Assembly: GCF_000015045.1 (NCBI RefSeq)
Contig: NC_008607.1
Span: forward strand, 62,001-126,000
Source: Pelobacter propionicus DSM 2379
GTDB taxonomy: Bacteria > Desulfobacterota > Desulfuromonadia > Geobacterales > Pseudopelobacteraceae
DNA length: 64,000 nt
Direction: 5' to 3'
A model generated the notes under the pieces. It saw only the letters and a list, made by a program, of their open reading frames with translations. It was not told the DNA's origin and searched no databases. Position 1 is the stretch's first letter, and every line of letters begins with the position of its first letter. A program made the position numbers and the translations under genes. Positions 47,301 through 55,597 of the stretch are shown in pieces.

Positions 47301-48254
47301 GTGAAAAAAACCACCACAGCTGCTAATGCCGCAGCAACAATCACCAAACTCACAGTTGAAGAAGTATTCGGTATTCCGTCAAAAATGCCTGTCACTGGAT
47401 TTGTGGCAGGACACCCGCTTGCACCCAACAAGGCCAAATACGTGTGGGACAAGTCTTTGGTTAAGGATCTTATGGAGTGGATGTCAGAGTCAAGCCCTGA
47501 CCCCCTCTGGATTACTGGACCAACTGGTTGCGGAAAAACCGAAATGGCAATCCAACTTGGCGCCGGCCTGAATGCTCCGACGATAATCGTCACTGGCCGG
47601 AAAGACGCTGAACCTGGAGAAGTTCTCGGGAGAATATGGCTCGAAAACGGCTCGACCGTATTCAAGCCTGGTTTGCTGATCGAGGCTTACGAAAAGGGAT
47701 GGATGATCATTTTCGATGAAATTGATGGATTCAATCCCGAGGTCGGCGTTTGTTTGCACCGCCTCCTGGAGAAAAAGCCTATTACACTCGATAACGGGTA
47801 TATAGCACATCCCCACGAACATACCCTCATGATCGCAACGGCGAACACACGAGGAGACGGGGAGGGGGGTGACATTTATGCTTCTACCCAGATTTTCAAC
47901 CTTGCCACGCTCAATCGCTTTGAGAAGTGGGAGATGAGTTATCCTGCACCCGAAGTAGAGGAGGAAATCCTGAAGTCGCACATTGCCATGGATGATATGG
48001 CAATTTCGGCAATGGTCAAAGTTGCCGGCGATATACGCATGGCATACGAACAAGGCCATTGCCCAGGCCCAATTTCCATCAGGGACCTTATTCGCTGGGG
48101 CAAGAAACTGATGCTCAGCGGGGCACGTTCGGATATTTCTCCCATTTACCATTCCTTTGACAAGGCTTTTGGCAATGGAGTGAACCGGCACGTTCGGAGC
48201 GCACTCCATATATTCGTGCAGACACATTTCAATGTACCAGCCCCCACAAAATAG
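47301..48254 (+). CDS. MoxR/CobS-like AAA+ ATPase
   Basis: 317 residues from GTG 47301 (AAAAGGAGACAGATC). Walker A GPTGCGKT (73-80), Walker B MIIFDEID (135-142), sensor ATANTRGDGEGG and arginine LATLNRFEKWEM. MoxR-type ATPases act as chaperones with VWA proteins; here a VWA protein is two genes downstream with DUF3150 and WGR proteins between, giving a coherent set. Confidence 0.9.
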   Translation: MKKTTTAANAAATITKLTVEEVFGIPSKMPVTGFVAGHPLAPNKAKYVWDKSLVKDLMEWMSESSPDPLWITGPTGCGKTEMAIQLGAGLNAPTIIVTGRKDAEPGEVLGRIWLENGSTVFKPGLLIEAYEKGWMIIFDEIDGFNPEVGVCLHRLLEKKPITLDNGYIAHPHEHTLMIATANTRGDGEGGDIYASTQIFNLATLNRFEKWEMSYPAPEVEEEILKSHIAMDDMAISAMVKVAGDIRMAYEQGHCPGPISIRDLIRWGKKLMLSGARSDISPIYHSFDKAFGNGVNRHVRSALHIFVQTHFNVPAPTK

Positions 48255-48263
48255 GGAGAGAAC

Positions 48264-48605
48264 ATGGCAAACCCTGACTACTTTGTCCTACTGGAAAAAC
48301 AGACCAGTGGACCAACCGGTGGGAAGTTCTGGATTGTTGAAGTCTATGGCTCGAAAGTCATTCTCTCCTGGGGCCCAATTGGCAAAATGGGTCAGAAAAG
48401 AGAAAAAAACTTTTCCAATCCGACGGCTGCAACCATTTACGCTACGGCAAGGGAAAACGAAAAGCTTTCCAACGGATATTCCGTGCAAAGCCGTAATCGT
48501 CCTCAACCGAGCACAACAAAGGTTGCGGCCAAACCTTCCACGAAACCCAAACCAGTACCAGTAAAAATCAAAGTCTCCAAAACAGCACTTACCTGGGACT
48601 TCTAA
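48264..48605 (+). CDS. WGR-domain protein
   Basis: 113 residues. The first ~75 residues fit the WGR fold (KFWIVEVYGSKVILSWGPIG, KMGQKREKNFSNPTAATIY, ENEKLSNGYS), here with WGP in place of WGR. A Pro/Lys-rich linker leads to a C-terminal LTWDF. WGR domains often bind nucleic acid ends. It starts 9 bp after the MoxR gene behind GGGAGAG, so the two are co-translated. Confidence 0.8.
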   Translation: MANPDYFVLLEKQTSGPTGGKFWIVEVYGSKVILSWGPIGKMGQKREKNFSNPTAATIYATARENEKLSNGYSVQSRNRPQPSTTKVAAKPSTKPKPVPVKIKVSKTALTWDF

Positions 48606-48624
48606 ACACCCACCAACAACCCGC

Positions 48625-48674
48625 ACCCTCATGGGGAGACTTTTCCCCGATGGGGAATAGTCTCCTTTTTTGGG
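48625..48674 (+). ncRNA. Structured leader copy 9
   Basis: Stem GGGGAGAC (48633-48640) with GTCTCC (48660-48665), extended by CCC/GGG outside; apical CCCC-GAT-GGGG. Ends 22 nt before the GTG at 48697. Confidence 0.8.
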
Positions 48675-48696
48675 TAGCCAACACAAGGAGAACAAC

Positions 48697-49626
48697 GTGC
48701 AAACACTCAACAACATCATCGTAGTCGTACTCAACACTTCGCTCTGGTCTGGACGCAAGAAACTGCGCGCCGAGGACCTGGCAGCCAATGGGATTGAGGT
48801 GGACAAGCTCCCCCCGGGAACACTGGCTTCGTTGGGCACGAAGCGGATCATTGCTCCGGAAGCATTGAATCCGTTCATAGCCCTCAAGAAGGAGGCTGAA
48901 CGAATCTGCTTGGCCAAAGGTATCCGTTTTTTGGGAGGTTATGCTATCCCCAAAGAAGGTATTGACAGCCTGGCTGAAGACCTCAAGGACATAAAGAGGA
49001 GGTTTATAGAAGCGAAAGACACTCTACTGTCCAACTATGACAAAGAAATCAATAAATGGATTTCAGAAAATCCCCCTGAATGGGCGGCTGTCATCAGAGC
49101 AGCTGTTGAACCGGCAAGCACCATCGACGCGGCCATGCACTTCAATTTCGCTCCCATCGCTGTAGGTTCACCCGAAGGCATGGAAGACAAAAACGAAGGC
49201 CTGGACGAAGAAGCGAACGGTATGCTCGCACAGCTGTACCACGAAATACGGTTGCACGCTAAAACAGCATATGAGGCATCTCTTGTTGGCAAAAAAGAGG
49301 TTACTCGCAAGGCGCTTCGGCCTGCCGCAGCCATCAGGGACAAACTTCAGGGCCTAGCTTTCCTGGATCCTGAGATTGCCGTTACAATACAGGCAATCAA
49401 CGAGGTTCTGGAAATACTGGTCAAGGTGAGCCCCATTACCGGGTCTAACCTGGACATGTTGGCTGGACTGCTTGGCAGACGACTTGCCAACATTGGACGG
49501 CCCTACACAGAAGACGAAACCGAAGAAGCTGTTGAGGAGATACAAGACGGCAATATTGAAGAATTCATTGCCGAAATCATCCCGCAGCAGCAGACGGCAC
49601 CCGCTCCACTAACATACGACTTCTAA
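48697..49626 (+). CDS. DUF3150 family protein
   Basis: 309 residues from GTG 48697 (AAGGAGAACAAC). Helical protein with LWSGRKKLRAEDL, GIEVDKLPPGTLASLGTKRI, ALNPFIALKKEAERICLAKG and FLGGYAIP, matching DUF3150. Acidic C-terminus ending APLTYDF. Members sit with MoxR and CobT-like VWA genes on plasmids and phages; function unknown. It is followed 10 bp later by the VWA gene. Confidence 0.85.
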   Translation: MQTLNNIIVVVLNTSLWSGRKKLRAEDLAANGIEVDKLPPGTLASLGTKRIIAPEALNPFIALKKEAERICLAKGIRFLGGYAIPKEGIDSLAEDLKDIKRRFIEAKDTLLSNYDKEINKWISENPPEWAAVIRAAVEPASTIDAAMHFNFAPIAVGSPEGMEDKNEGLDEEANGMLAQLYHEIRLHAKTAYEASLVGKKEVTRKALRPAAAIRDKLQGLAFLDPEIAVTIQAINEVLEILVKVSPITGSNLDMLAGLLGRRLANIGRPYTEDETEEAVEEIQDGNIEEFIAEIIPQQQTAPAPLTYDF

Positions 49627-49636
49627 GGAGGAAGGC

Positions 49637-51625
49637 ATGATCAGAGACAAGGAACTTGTCGGACTCTGCCAGGTAATCGCTCGCGATTCCGGCATGGAAG
49701 TCACCATTGGAGGAAACTCCTCTTACATTTCAAATGACGGCAATCGGCTGAACATCGCAGCCATGCCAATAACCCCAGAAGGTCGAATGGTCGCTGTTGG
49801 GCTTGGCTTCCACGAAGTGGGACACAAGCTCTACACTGACATTTGCGGCGGGCCTGGTTCAGGTTTGCTGGGCGACCTCACCAACATCATCGAAGACGTT
49901 CGGGAAGAGCGGGATTTTGTTAAAGACCGCCCGGGCGCTTCGTATGACCTCAGAGCTGTCACTGACTGGTATCAGGCACGAGGAAACTACACACCGACGG
50001 ATATGCAGACAGCATTCCGATGCCTTGTTCTATGCACCGGATATTCGGCTGTGCTTGGATTCTCCTCGGTGCTTCCTGACCTTGCCAAAGCCGAGGAAAT
50101 CATCTCCAAAGAAATGGGAGGTGGCTTCCTGTCGTTGGCTAAGTTGATCCTGCAGCATTTTCCTTCACTTCCCTACGGAAAAGAAGGGACTGCCGAATCC
50201 AAGGAGATGGCGATAGCCCTTTGTAAGCTCCTTGAAGATGAGGCAAAGAAGAAGGAGCAGGAACAACAAGATCCGACCAGCCAAGACAACCAGCAGGATG
50301 ATTCGCAAGGATCACCAGAGGACAAACAAAACAAGGAGGATGACAATCCCGAGAAACAAAACCAGGACGAGGAGCAAAGCGGTTCAAACGATAAATCCTC
50401 CGAGTCCAACAACAACAATGGAGACCAGGATGAGAACAACCCATCTGGTGATCAATCCTCAGACAACAGAGATAACCCGTCACAGGATAACCACACAGAT
50501 CAGGGCGGCCAGGACGAAGACAGCGAGCAAAACGGTTCTGGCAAAAACCCCTCTAAGTCCGACACAGACGATGAGGAAGGTGATGGAAACGATGCCGGCA
50601 ACGACAATGGTTCCAGCTCCTCCCCTTCCGATGACTCCACAACACCCAACAATAACAGTATCGCCTCTGGCAACTCTATTGGCGGTCAAAAGGAGGATTC
50701 AAAAACACAACTCTCCGCGAGAGAAATCATGCAGATCCTGGAAGGCGAAAGTGACTTTGGGGATGTCCAGAAAATAGCCCTGAAGGAACTTGAGCGTATG
50801 TCACAAGAAGTGTCTGATGACGTACGGTCAAGCATTCCGCAACTTCCGAGGTCGAAACGCTTCGATTCTGATACCAACTTGATAGATGAAAACGTGGCTA
50901 TCTCAGCAACGTCGAGAATGCGAGCCAAACTCATGGGGATGTTGCAATCTGTCAAACAGCAACCGGAACGCTTTGGCACTTCTGGGCGCAAACTGGCTGT
51001 CAACCGTCTTGTCAACATGGCAACCGGTGATCCCCGCATCTTCAAGAAACGAACAGAAACCGTAAGCATCAACACCGCTGTAGTTATCATGGTGGATAAT
51101 TCAGGATCCATGACTACAAATCGACGCATTGAAATTGCTCGGGACTCGTCTTTTGCGCTTCACCATACCTTGAAAGGGATTGGTGGGGTTAGTGTCCTGT
51201 CTGCTGCTTTTGATGCATCATCATTGGACCCACGCAACCCGGATTCATTTCCGATCAAGATTCTATGTGGGTGGAACGAGAAACCCTTTCCAATGCAGTT
51301 TTCAATTCGCCCTGGTGACATCACACCAACGCCTTGGGCATTATGGTTCGCCCGGGCACATCTTCTACAACGTCCTGAGCCACGGAAGATATGTCTCATT
51401 ATCACCGATGGCGAACCTTTTGGCTGGGACAATATTGAATCCGACACAGTGGCAGCCACAAAGCGACTAGAAAAGGACCGCATTGAGATTGCTGCCATCG
51501 GAATTCAACTTGATGATGTGGCGAAATACTGGAAAAACAATCGAGTGGTGAACAATGTCGACGATTTACCCCAGGCAATGTTCGGGGTAATGAACGACCT
51601 GCTCACGCGCAAACCCAACACCTAA
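49637..51625 (+). CDS. CobT-like VWA protein with HExxH metallopeptidase motif
   Basis: 662 residues. N-terminal domain carries HEVGH (59-63) and NIIEDVREER (83-92), an arrangement like gluzincin zinc sites. Residues ~205-350 are a highly acidic Ser/Asn/Asp/Gln repeat-like linker. The C-terminal VWA domain has the MIDAS DNSGS (487-491) and LIITDGEPFGW. AAGGAGGAAGGC precedes ATG 49637. It resembles the CobT subunit partner of CobS-type ATPases, but no cobalamin genes are here. With MoxR it probably forms an ATP-driven remodelling or proteolytic complex. Confidence 0.87.
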   Translation: MIRDKELVGLCQVIARDSGMEVTIGGNSSYISNDGNRLNIAAMPITPEGRMVAVGLGFHEVGHKLYTDICGGPGSGLLGDLTNIIEDVREERDFVKDRPGASYDLRAVTDWYQARGNYTPTDMQTAFRCLVLCTGYSAVLGFSSVLPDLAKAEEIISKEMGGGFLSLAKLILQHFPSLPYGKEGTAESKEMAIALCKLLEDEAKKKEQEQQDPTSQDNQQDDSQGSPEDKQNKEDDNPEKQNQDEEQSGSNDKSSESNNNNGDQDENNPSGDQSSDNRDNPSQDNHTDQGGQDEDSEQNGSGKNPSKSDTDDEEGDGNDAGNDNGSSSSPSDDSTTPNNNSIASGNSIGGQKEDSKTQLSAREIMQILEGESDFGDVQKIALKELERMSQEVSDDVRSSIPQLPRSKRFDSDTNLIDENVAISATSRMRAKLMGMLQSVKQQPERFGTSGRKLAVNRLVNMATGDPRIFKKRTETVSINTAVVIMVDNSGSMTTNRRIEIARDSSFALHHTLKGIGGVSVLSAAFDASSLDPRNPDSFPIKILCGWNEKPFPMQFSIRPGDITPTPWALWFARAHLLQRPEPRKICLIITDGEPFGWDNIESDTVAATKRLEKDRIEIAAIGIQLDDVAKYWKNNRVVNNVDDLPQAMFGVMNDLLTRKPNT

Positions 51626-51634
51626 ATCCCTAAA

Positions 51635-51667
51635 GGGGGCAGACAACCCCCATGGGGAGCTGCCCCC
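51635..51667 (+). ncRNA. Structured leader copy 10
   Basis: Perfect 8-bp stem GGGGGCAG (51635-51642) with CTGCCCCC (51660-51667); apical CCCC..GGGG with a very short loop. Ends 21 nt before 51689. Confidence 0.8.
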
Positions 51668-51688
51668 TTTATACAAAGGAGAGGCAGC

Positions 51689-52078
51689 ATGAAAATATCA
51701 CCTGATAAAAGCTGCATTATTTGCGGTTTTTTTGTTGAAAACCCAACCATGTCTGGGAACGCTGGTTATTGTTTGTACTATGATGACAAGCATAAATCCG
51801 GTGAATCCCTGAAAATCCCTGAAGGCACAGAAAAGGATCTTGCCAAAGACTGCGAACACTACTTCCGGCGAGTCCCCACACTGACCCAAGGTGATTTCAT
51901 CCAGTGGCGCCTCAATACCGAGATGGTTGCTGGACAGAGACACATCAAAAAACTGCTGAACATGATCGCAATCTTGGGCTTTTTGTTGAGTCTCGTGGGT
52001 TTCGGTCTACAGCTGTATCAGCAAAAAACACCAATTCAAGCTCAAAACAGCCATGCAACAGAGAGGGGAAAGATATGA
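51689..52078 (+). CDS. Membrane-anchored protein with Cys motif
   Basis: 129 residues. N-terminal Cys residues (CIICGFF, GYCLYYDD, DCEHYF) may bind zinc; a C-terminal membrane helix (IAILGFLLSLVGFGLQLY) ends in a short polar tail. AAAGGAGAGGCAGC precedes ATG 51689, and the stop overlaps the next start (ATGA). Not recognised as a named family. Confidence 0.7.
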   Translation: MKISPDKSCIICGFFVENPTMSGNAGYCLYYDDKHKSGESLKIPEGTEKDLAKDCEHYFRRVPTLTQGDFIQWRLNTEMVAGQRHIKKLLNMIAILGFLLSLVGFGLQLYQQKTPIQAQNSHATERGKI

Positions 52079-52275
52079 TTGTGCCGGCGGCTCAACATTA
52101 TTTTGAAACTCTCCAAGTATTTAAAGATGCGCAACTTGGCGACGTTTTCGACATTGACAACGGATTGGGAGGAAGTCACACGGTAGTTTTCCGCGGCAAA
52201 ACGGATGATGGGAGATTTATCTTCCAAGGGAAGATTGGCCTGAATATAATTTCAGGTTTGACCAGTCTGAGGTGA
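52075..52275 (+). CDS. Small unknown protein
   Basis: 66 residues, beta-rich (GGSHTVVFRGKTDDGRFIFQ), soluble. GAGGGGAAAG precedes ATG 52075, which overlaps the preceding stop; its own stop overlaps the next start (TGATG). Co-translated middle gene of a three-gene unit. Confidence 0.6.
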   Translation: MIVPAAQHYFETLQVFKDAQLGDVFDIDNGLGGSHTVVFRGKTDDGRFIFQGKIGLNIISGLTSLR

Positions 52276-52505
52276 TGAACTCCGTGTTTGTTCTGCTTCC
52301 GCAGGATTTGTTTTTTCGAGATTTGAACATGAAAATGATCAATATTCGGGAAAAACAGTATGCCGTCGACGCGGTTTACGGGATCGTCTGGGTCGAAGAC
52401 AGCGAGGGCTATTTCAAAATCAAGCGGAAACTCTGGTCTATCGCTTCGAAAGCAGAATCCGAAGAGGCGAGAAAAATGACAGGGATTTCCAGAAAAAGAA
52501 AATAA
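52275..52505 (+). CDS. Small unknown protein
   Basis: 76 residues, basic at both ends of a beta-rich centre (EKQYAVDAVYGIVWVEDSEG). ATG 52275 overlaps the preceding stop. Last gene of the unit behind leader copy 10. No family recognised. Confidence 0.6.
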   Translation: MNSVFVLLPQDLFFRDLNMKMINIREKQYAVDAVYGIVWVEDSEGYFKIKRKLWSIASKAESEEARKMTGISRKRK

Positions 52506-52514
52506 CTTAACCCT

Positions 52515-52553
52515 CCGGGGGCATTCGCTCCCTACAGGGATGACTGCCCCCGG
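52515..52553 (+). ncRNA. Structured leader copy 11
   Basis: Perfect 9-bp stem CCGGGGGCA (52515-52523) with TGCCCCCGG (52545-52553); apical TCCC-TACA-GGGA. Ends 16 nt before 52570. Confidence 0.8.
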
Positions 52554-52569
52554 AAACAAGGAGACAGTC

Positions 52570-53154
52570 ATGCCAACCTATATTCTCAATATTCACGATG
52601 ACAAAGAATGCCAAGCACCAGGTGCCGATAAAGCGATCGTCAGATTGACTTACGCTTTGCGGAATACCATTTCTCAAATGGCGGGGATGGTAAGAGCTCT
52701 CTGCATTTTCAGCGCAGCTGATCTCAACGAAACCCCGCAATTCATGATCGAGGACATGGACGCCTTTCCTCTGGCAGATGGAACGCAACCACTGTTGCCA
52801 TACTCCGGAAAGATGAAGGACACGAGACTGGTTGTTACGGCTCTTGACTTTTTCTGGGAAGGTAGTTATGCAAATGGCTATCGATGGAAAACAGATTGCT
52901 TTGCTTTGTCCAACCTGAACATCGTAGAGAAACACCCCTACTACAAATACACAGTTTACAACGCTCTTGAACTCGCAAGAATCTTTAAATACGGAGATTA
53001 TGCGAAAATCAATGATCCTCTCCCCGACGTTCCAGAAGCAATCGCGCTGATTGGTAACGCACTCAAGAATGACAATATCGGCCAGACGACCGGACGTGTC
53101 GCGCTTGAATTGCTACGCAATGCAAATGGCGAGGATGTTGTTTTCTGTCCATAA
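52570..53154 (+). CDS. Unknown protein, two-part paralog (N part like 54021, C part like 53735)
   Basis: 194 residues, soluble. The stretch RLVVTALDFFWEGSYANGYR followed by WKTD resembles VTLNVTADGFFWSGIGCNATR-type sequence in the 54021 protein. The C-terminal third (KHPYYKYTVYNALELA, TGRVALELLRNANGEDVVF) matches the 53735 protein. AAGGAGACAGTC precedes ATG 52570. Function unknown; it is the full-length member of a small local family. Confidence 0.72.
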   Translation: MPTYILNIHDDKECQAPGADKAIVRLTYALRNTISQMAGMVRALCIFSAADLNETPQFMIEDMDAFPLADGTQPLLPYSGKMKDTRLVVTALDFFWEGSYANGYRWKTDCFALSNLNIVEKHPYYKYTVYNALELARIFKYGDYAKINDPLPDVPEAIALIGNALKNDNIGQTTGRVALELLRNANGEDVVFCP

Positions 53155-53167
53155 TTTGAATCTCACT

Positions 53168-53217
53168 CATCAGGGAGGCGAACACTTCCCTGTGGGAGGT
53201 GTTTCTGCCTTCTGATG
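53168..53217 (+). ncRNA. Structured leader copy 12
   Basis: Outer stem CATCAG (53168-53173) with CTGATG (53212-53217), then GGC/GCC and AACAC/GTGTT; apical TCCC-TGT-GGGA. Ends 16 nt before 53234. Confidence 0.78.
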
Positions 53218-53233
53218 AAGAACGGAGAACACC

Positions 53234-53722
53234 ATGAGCCAACAAAGCCTTTTCATTACCACACCCCTCCCTGTTTCCACAATACAACCACCTTCACTCA
53301 TAAGCCTGTCGTATCGAGTTGCGGCTGAAAAGGTAGCGATGTGGGAAATCCAACACCGTTTCAAGACAGAAGTGTTTGTATCATCAAGGCCCAAAGAAGA
53401 TAAATGGCACTTGACCTCAAACGAGTTTTGGTACTGGGATCGCATTATCGAGTCAGGGAAGTCATACATGGTAGGAGATATTCCTACCCAGGAATACCTT
53501 CGCAAATTTTCATCTCCTCTCTCGAAGTGGCAAAAACTTGCTTATGTCTGGGCAATCGAAAACCCAGATTCAATCCTCGACGTAGAAACCAGCAGACATG
53601 AATGGCAGGTATATACCAGGGGAGAATATGTAGAGTTCTCATTGCCTCATCAAGACAAAGGCGGAGAGAGAAACTATGTTACCAGGAACGGCAAGACCAA
53701 AGTACTGGTAAACGAAGACTAG
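53234..53722 (+). CDS. Unknown protein
   Basis: 162 residues, soluble, aromatic-rich (NEFWYWDRIIESGKSYMVGD, WQKLAYVWAIEN), ending in a basic/polar tail. ATG 53234 behind CGGAGAACACC. No known motif. It opens a four-gene translation unit that contains two members of the local paralog family. Confidence 0.7.
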   Translation: MSQQSLFITTPLPVSTIQPPSLISLSYRVAAEKVAMWEIQHRFKTEVFVSSRPKEDKWHLTSNEFWYWDRIIESGKSYMVGDIPTQEYLRKFSSPLSKWQKLAYVWAIENPDSILDVETSRHEWQVYTRGEYVEFSLPHQDKGGERNYVTRNGKTKVLVNED

Positions 53723-53734
53723 GAGAAAGAAATC

Positions 53735-53992
53735 ATGAAACATCCATACCATGACTACACACTTGCAGATGCGCTTGCTTTGGCAACAACTTTAAAGAAA
53801 GACAGGCTCATCAAAGATATGAAACCAACTGAGGCCAGAACAATGACCCCATTCACCGTTGAAAACATCGAAGAGGCAATCGCGATTATGAAATTAGAAT
53901 TGCGATTATCTTCATTCAATTGGATCACCGGTCGCGTCGCCCTAGAACTCCTATTAGCGACTAACGGTGAAAGCGTAACGTTTATTCCATAA
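53735..53992 (+). CDS. Small paralog of the 52570 C-terminal region
   Basis: 85 residues. KHPYHDYTLADALALA and TGRVALELLLATNGESVTFI parallel the last ~80 residues of the 52570 product. AGGAGAAAGAAATC precedes ATG 53735, 12 bp after the previous stop. It appears to be a stand-alone copy of that domain. Function unknown. Confidence 0.7.
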   Translation: MKHPYHDYTLADALALATTLKKDRLIKDMKPTEARTMTPFTVENIEEAIAIMKLELRLSSFNWITGRVALELLLATNGESVTFIP

Positions 53993-54020
53993 TCAAACAA
54001 CAAAGCAAAGGAGCCTGATC

Positions 54021-54716
54021 GTGATAAAGAACAAGCGCCTCATTATTCCAATTTATTACATCAATGACAATGCTTTTGAGAAAGCAGATTACGCTGTCAT
54101 AGAACTTGATGAGTGCCTCAGAAGCAGAATCAAGTCATTGGCAACATCACGTGACCATTTGGTCCATGAGATCACAGGGCACAACTATGCTTGCACCTTC
54201 ATGAATGCCGACTGGCATGCCAAGCCGATCAACGGCAAGGTGGCTTTGAAGCAGTTCGGTGGACAAATGCATGGCGTCACCCTGAATGTCACTGCAGATG
54301 GCTTTTTCTGGTCAGGTATCGGTTGCAACGCTACCCGCTGGGAAACCTTCCAGATACGGGTAGATGTGCTTGATAAGCCCGATGCTTTCGACAAACGAGA
54401 GTCACATCCCCTACATGAGATGCCTGCCGGAACACTAATCAGGCGCTTCAACGACAAAGACCTGGCTACAATCATCAAGAGAGCCGTTACCGAAAACAAT
54501 CATCTTGATGACGCCCAGGCATACACTCATTTCCTTGAGGACCTTGCTGAAGTGATAACCAATTACTTCGGAGGAACGGTCATGCAGGTCAGATACGACC
54601 AATGGTTCAAGCAGTGGACGGTCGTCACCCAGGATGATGAAAACCTGGAATTTGACGGTATTTACGAGAATCTGGGCCTCAGTATCTCGGCACACAGAGA
54701 AGGAGTAGTGCAATGA
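54021..54716 (+). CDS. Unknown protein, paralog of the 52570 N-terminal region
   Basis: 231 residues from GTG 54021 (AAAGGAGCCTGATC). Its centre (GVTLNVTADGFFWSGIG, RWETFQIRVDVL) aligns by eye with the 52570 protein; the C-terminal part (TVMQVRYDQWFKQWTVVTQD) is unique. Its stop overlaps the next start. Function unknown. Confidence 0.7.
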   Translation: MIKNKRLIIPIYYINDNAFEKADYAVIELDECLRSRIKSLATSRDHLVHEITGHNYACTFMNADWHAKPINGKVALKQFGGQMHGVTLNVTADGFFWSGIGCNATRWETFQIRVDVLDKPDAFDKRESHPLHEMPAGTLIRRFNDKDLATIIKRAVTENNHLDDAQAYTHFLEDLAEVITNYFGGTVMQVRYDQWFKQWTVVTQDDENLEFDGIYENLGLSISAHREGVVQ

Positions 54717-54924
54717 GGGGAAAAGACCTCAGTAACCTTGACTGGAAACCCGCAACCGGCCTAATGATCTCGCTGCCTACAATGCCACGGACCACAAAGG
54801 CCGCGGCTACAGCCTGGTAAGGAACAATCACCGGCCCGAAATGATGTTCGTTGTCTCGGACGGACTCTCTGTTCCCCCTGGCTGGTATACCGACAAGGAC
54901 GGCACCATCAAAAGAGTCTCGTAA
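54713..54924 (+). pseudogene. Frameshifted small gene
   Basis: Frame 1 gives MRGKDLSNLDWKPATGL and then stops early at 54818-54820. From 54763 a second frame gives NDLAAYNATDHKGRGYSL, VRNNHRPEMMFVVSDGL and ends TIKRVS at 54924. Adding one base near 54760-54763 would join them into about 70 residues. The second frame has no start of its own. Either a recent 1-bp deletion, a sequencing error or programmed frameshifting. Confidence 0.7.
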
Positions 54925-54951
54925 CCACATCCACCATCAAAATCCACCTTT

Positions 54952-54991
54952 GGGGGCACACATCATTCCCCCAGGGGAGGTGTCTGCCCCC
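54952..54991 (+). ncRNA. Structured leader copy 13 (before radC)
   Basis: Stem GGGGGCA.CAC with GTG..TGCCCCC (54952-54958 / 54985-54991); apical CCCC..GGGG. Ends 23 nt before radC. Confidence 0.78.
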
Positions 54992-55014
54992 TCTTCCACA
55001 AGGAGCAGACACAC

Positions 55015-55521
55015 ATGCCAAATCTTTCACTGTTCGATTGCAACGAACAATCCACAAACACACCGGCCACAAAACGCATTGTGCTCAAGTCAATTGAAGC
55101 TCGGTATCGCAAGGAAGCCGTCCGTGAAGACGCTCCCGAATGGGTAACAACTCGGTTTACGTCCCCCAAGCAAGTTTTTGAACTGTTCAAGGATCTCATC
55201 TACGAGACGAAAGAGCATTTCATTACCTTGCACCTGGATGGCAAAAACCGAATTATGTGCATGGATCGAGTGAGCATTGGCTCTCTCAACCAAAGCATTG
55301 TTCACCCAAGGGAAGTATTCAAGACTGCCTTGCTTTCAAACGCCGCCGCCATCATCTGCGTACATCAACATCCTTCCGGCGACCCCAACCCCAGCTCCGA
55401 AGACCTCTCGATCACCAAACGCTTGAAAGAAGCAGGTGAAATTATGGGGATTCGAGTTCTGGATCACATCGTCGTCGGCCACGAAGATTACATCAGCTTC
55501 GTCGAAAAAGGCTTGATGTAA
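55015..55521 (+). CDS. radC: RadC-like JAB/MPN+ domain protein
   Basis: 168 residues. RadC domain with the JAMM zinc motif: E67 (YETKEHF), H117-x-H119 (VHQHPSGDP) and D123. The N-terminal helix-hairpin-helix part of chromosomal RadC is absent, as in many plasmid and phage copies. Predicted zinc metalloenzyme; despite the name, a DNA-repair function is not established. AAGGAGCAGACACAC precedes ATG 55015. Confidence 0.93.
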   Translation: MPNLSLFDCNEQSTNTPATKRIVLKSIEARYRKEAVREDAPEWVTTRFTSPKQVFELFKDLIYETKEHFITLHLDGKNRIMCMDRVSIGSLNQSIVHPREVFKTALLSNAAAIICVHQHPSGDPNPSSEDLSITKRLKEAGEIMGIRVLDHIVVGHEDYISFVEKGLM

Positions 55522-55531
55522 CAACCCATTC

Positions 55532-55573
55532 GGGGCAGGTCAAAACCACTCCCCGAAAGGGACAGTCCTGCCC
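55532..55573 (+). ncRNA. Structured leader copy 14
   Basis: Perfect stem GGGCAGG (55533-55539) with CCTGCCC (55567-55573); apical CCC-CGAAA-GGG. Ends 24 nt before 55598. Confidence 0.8.
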
Positions 55574-55597
55574 TTTTCTCTCGAAAGGAGTAACACA

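Noticed and set aside
49637-51625. Assigning the VWA protein and MoxR to cobalamin synthesis (CobT/CobS)
   Set aside because: No cobN or other cobalamin genes nearby; context is a mobile-element block with DUF3150 and WGR.
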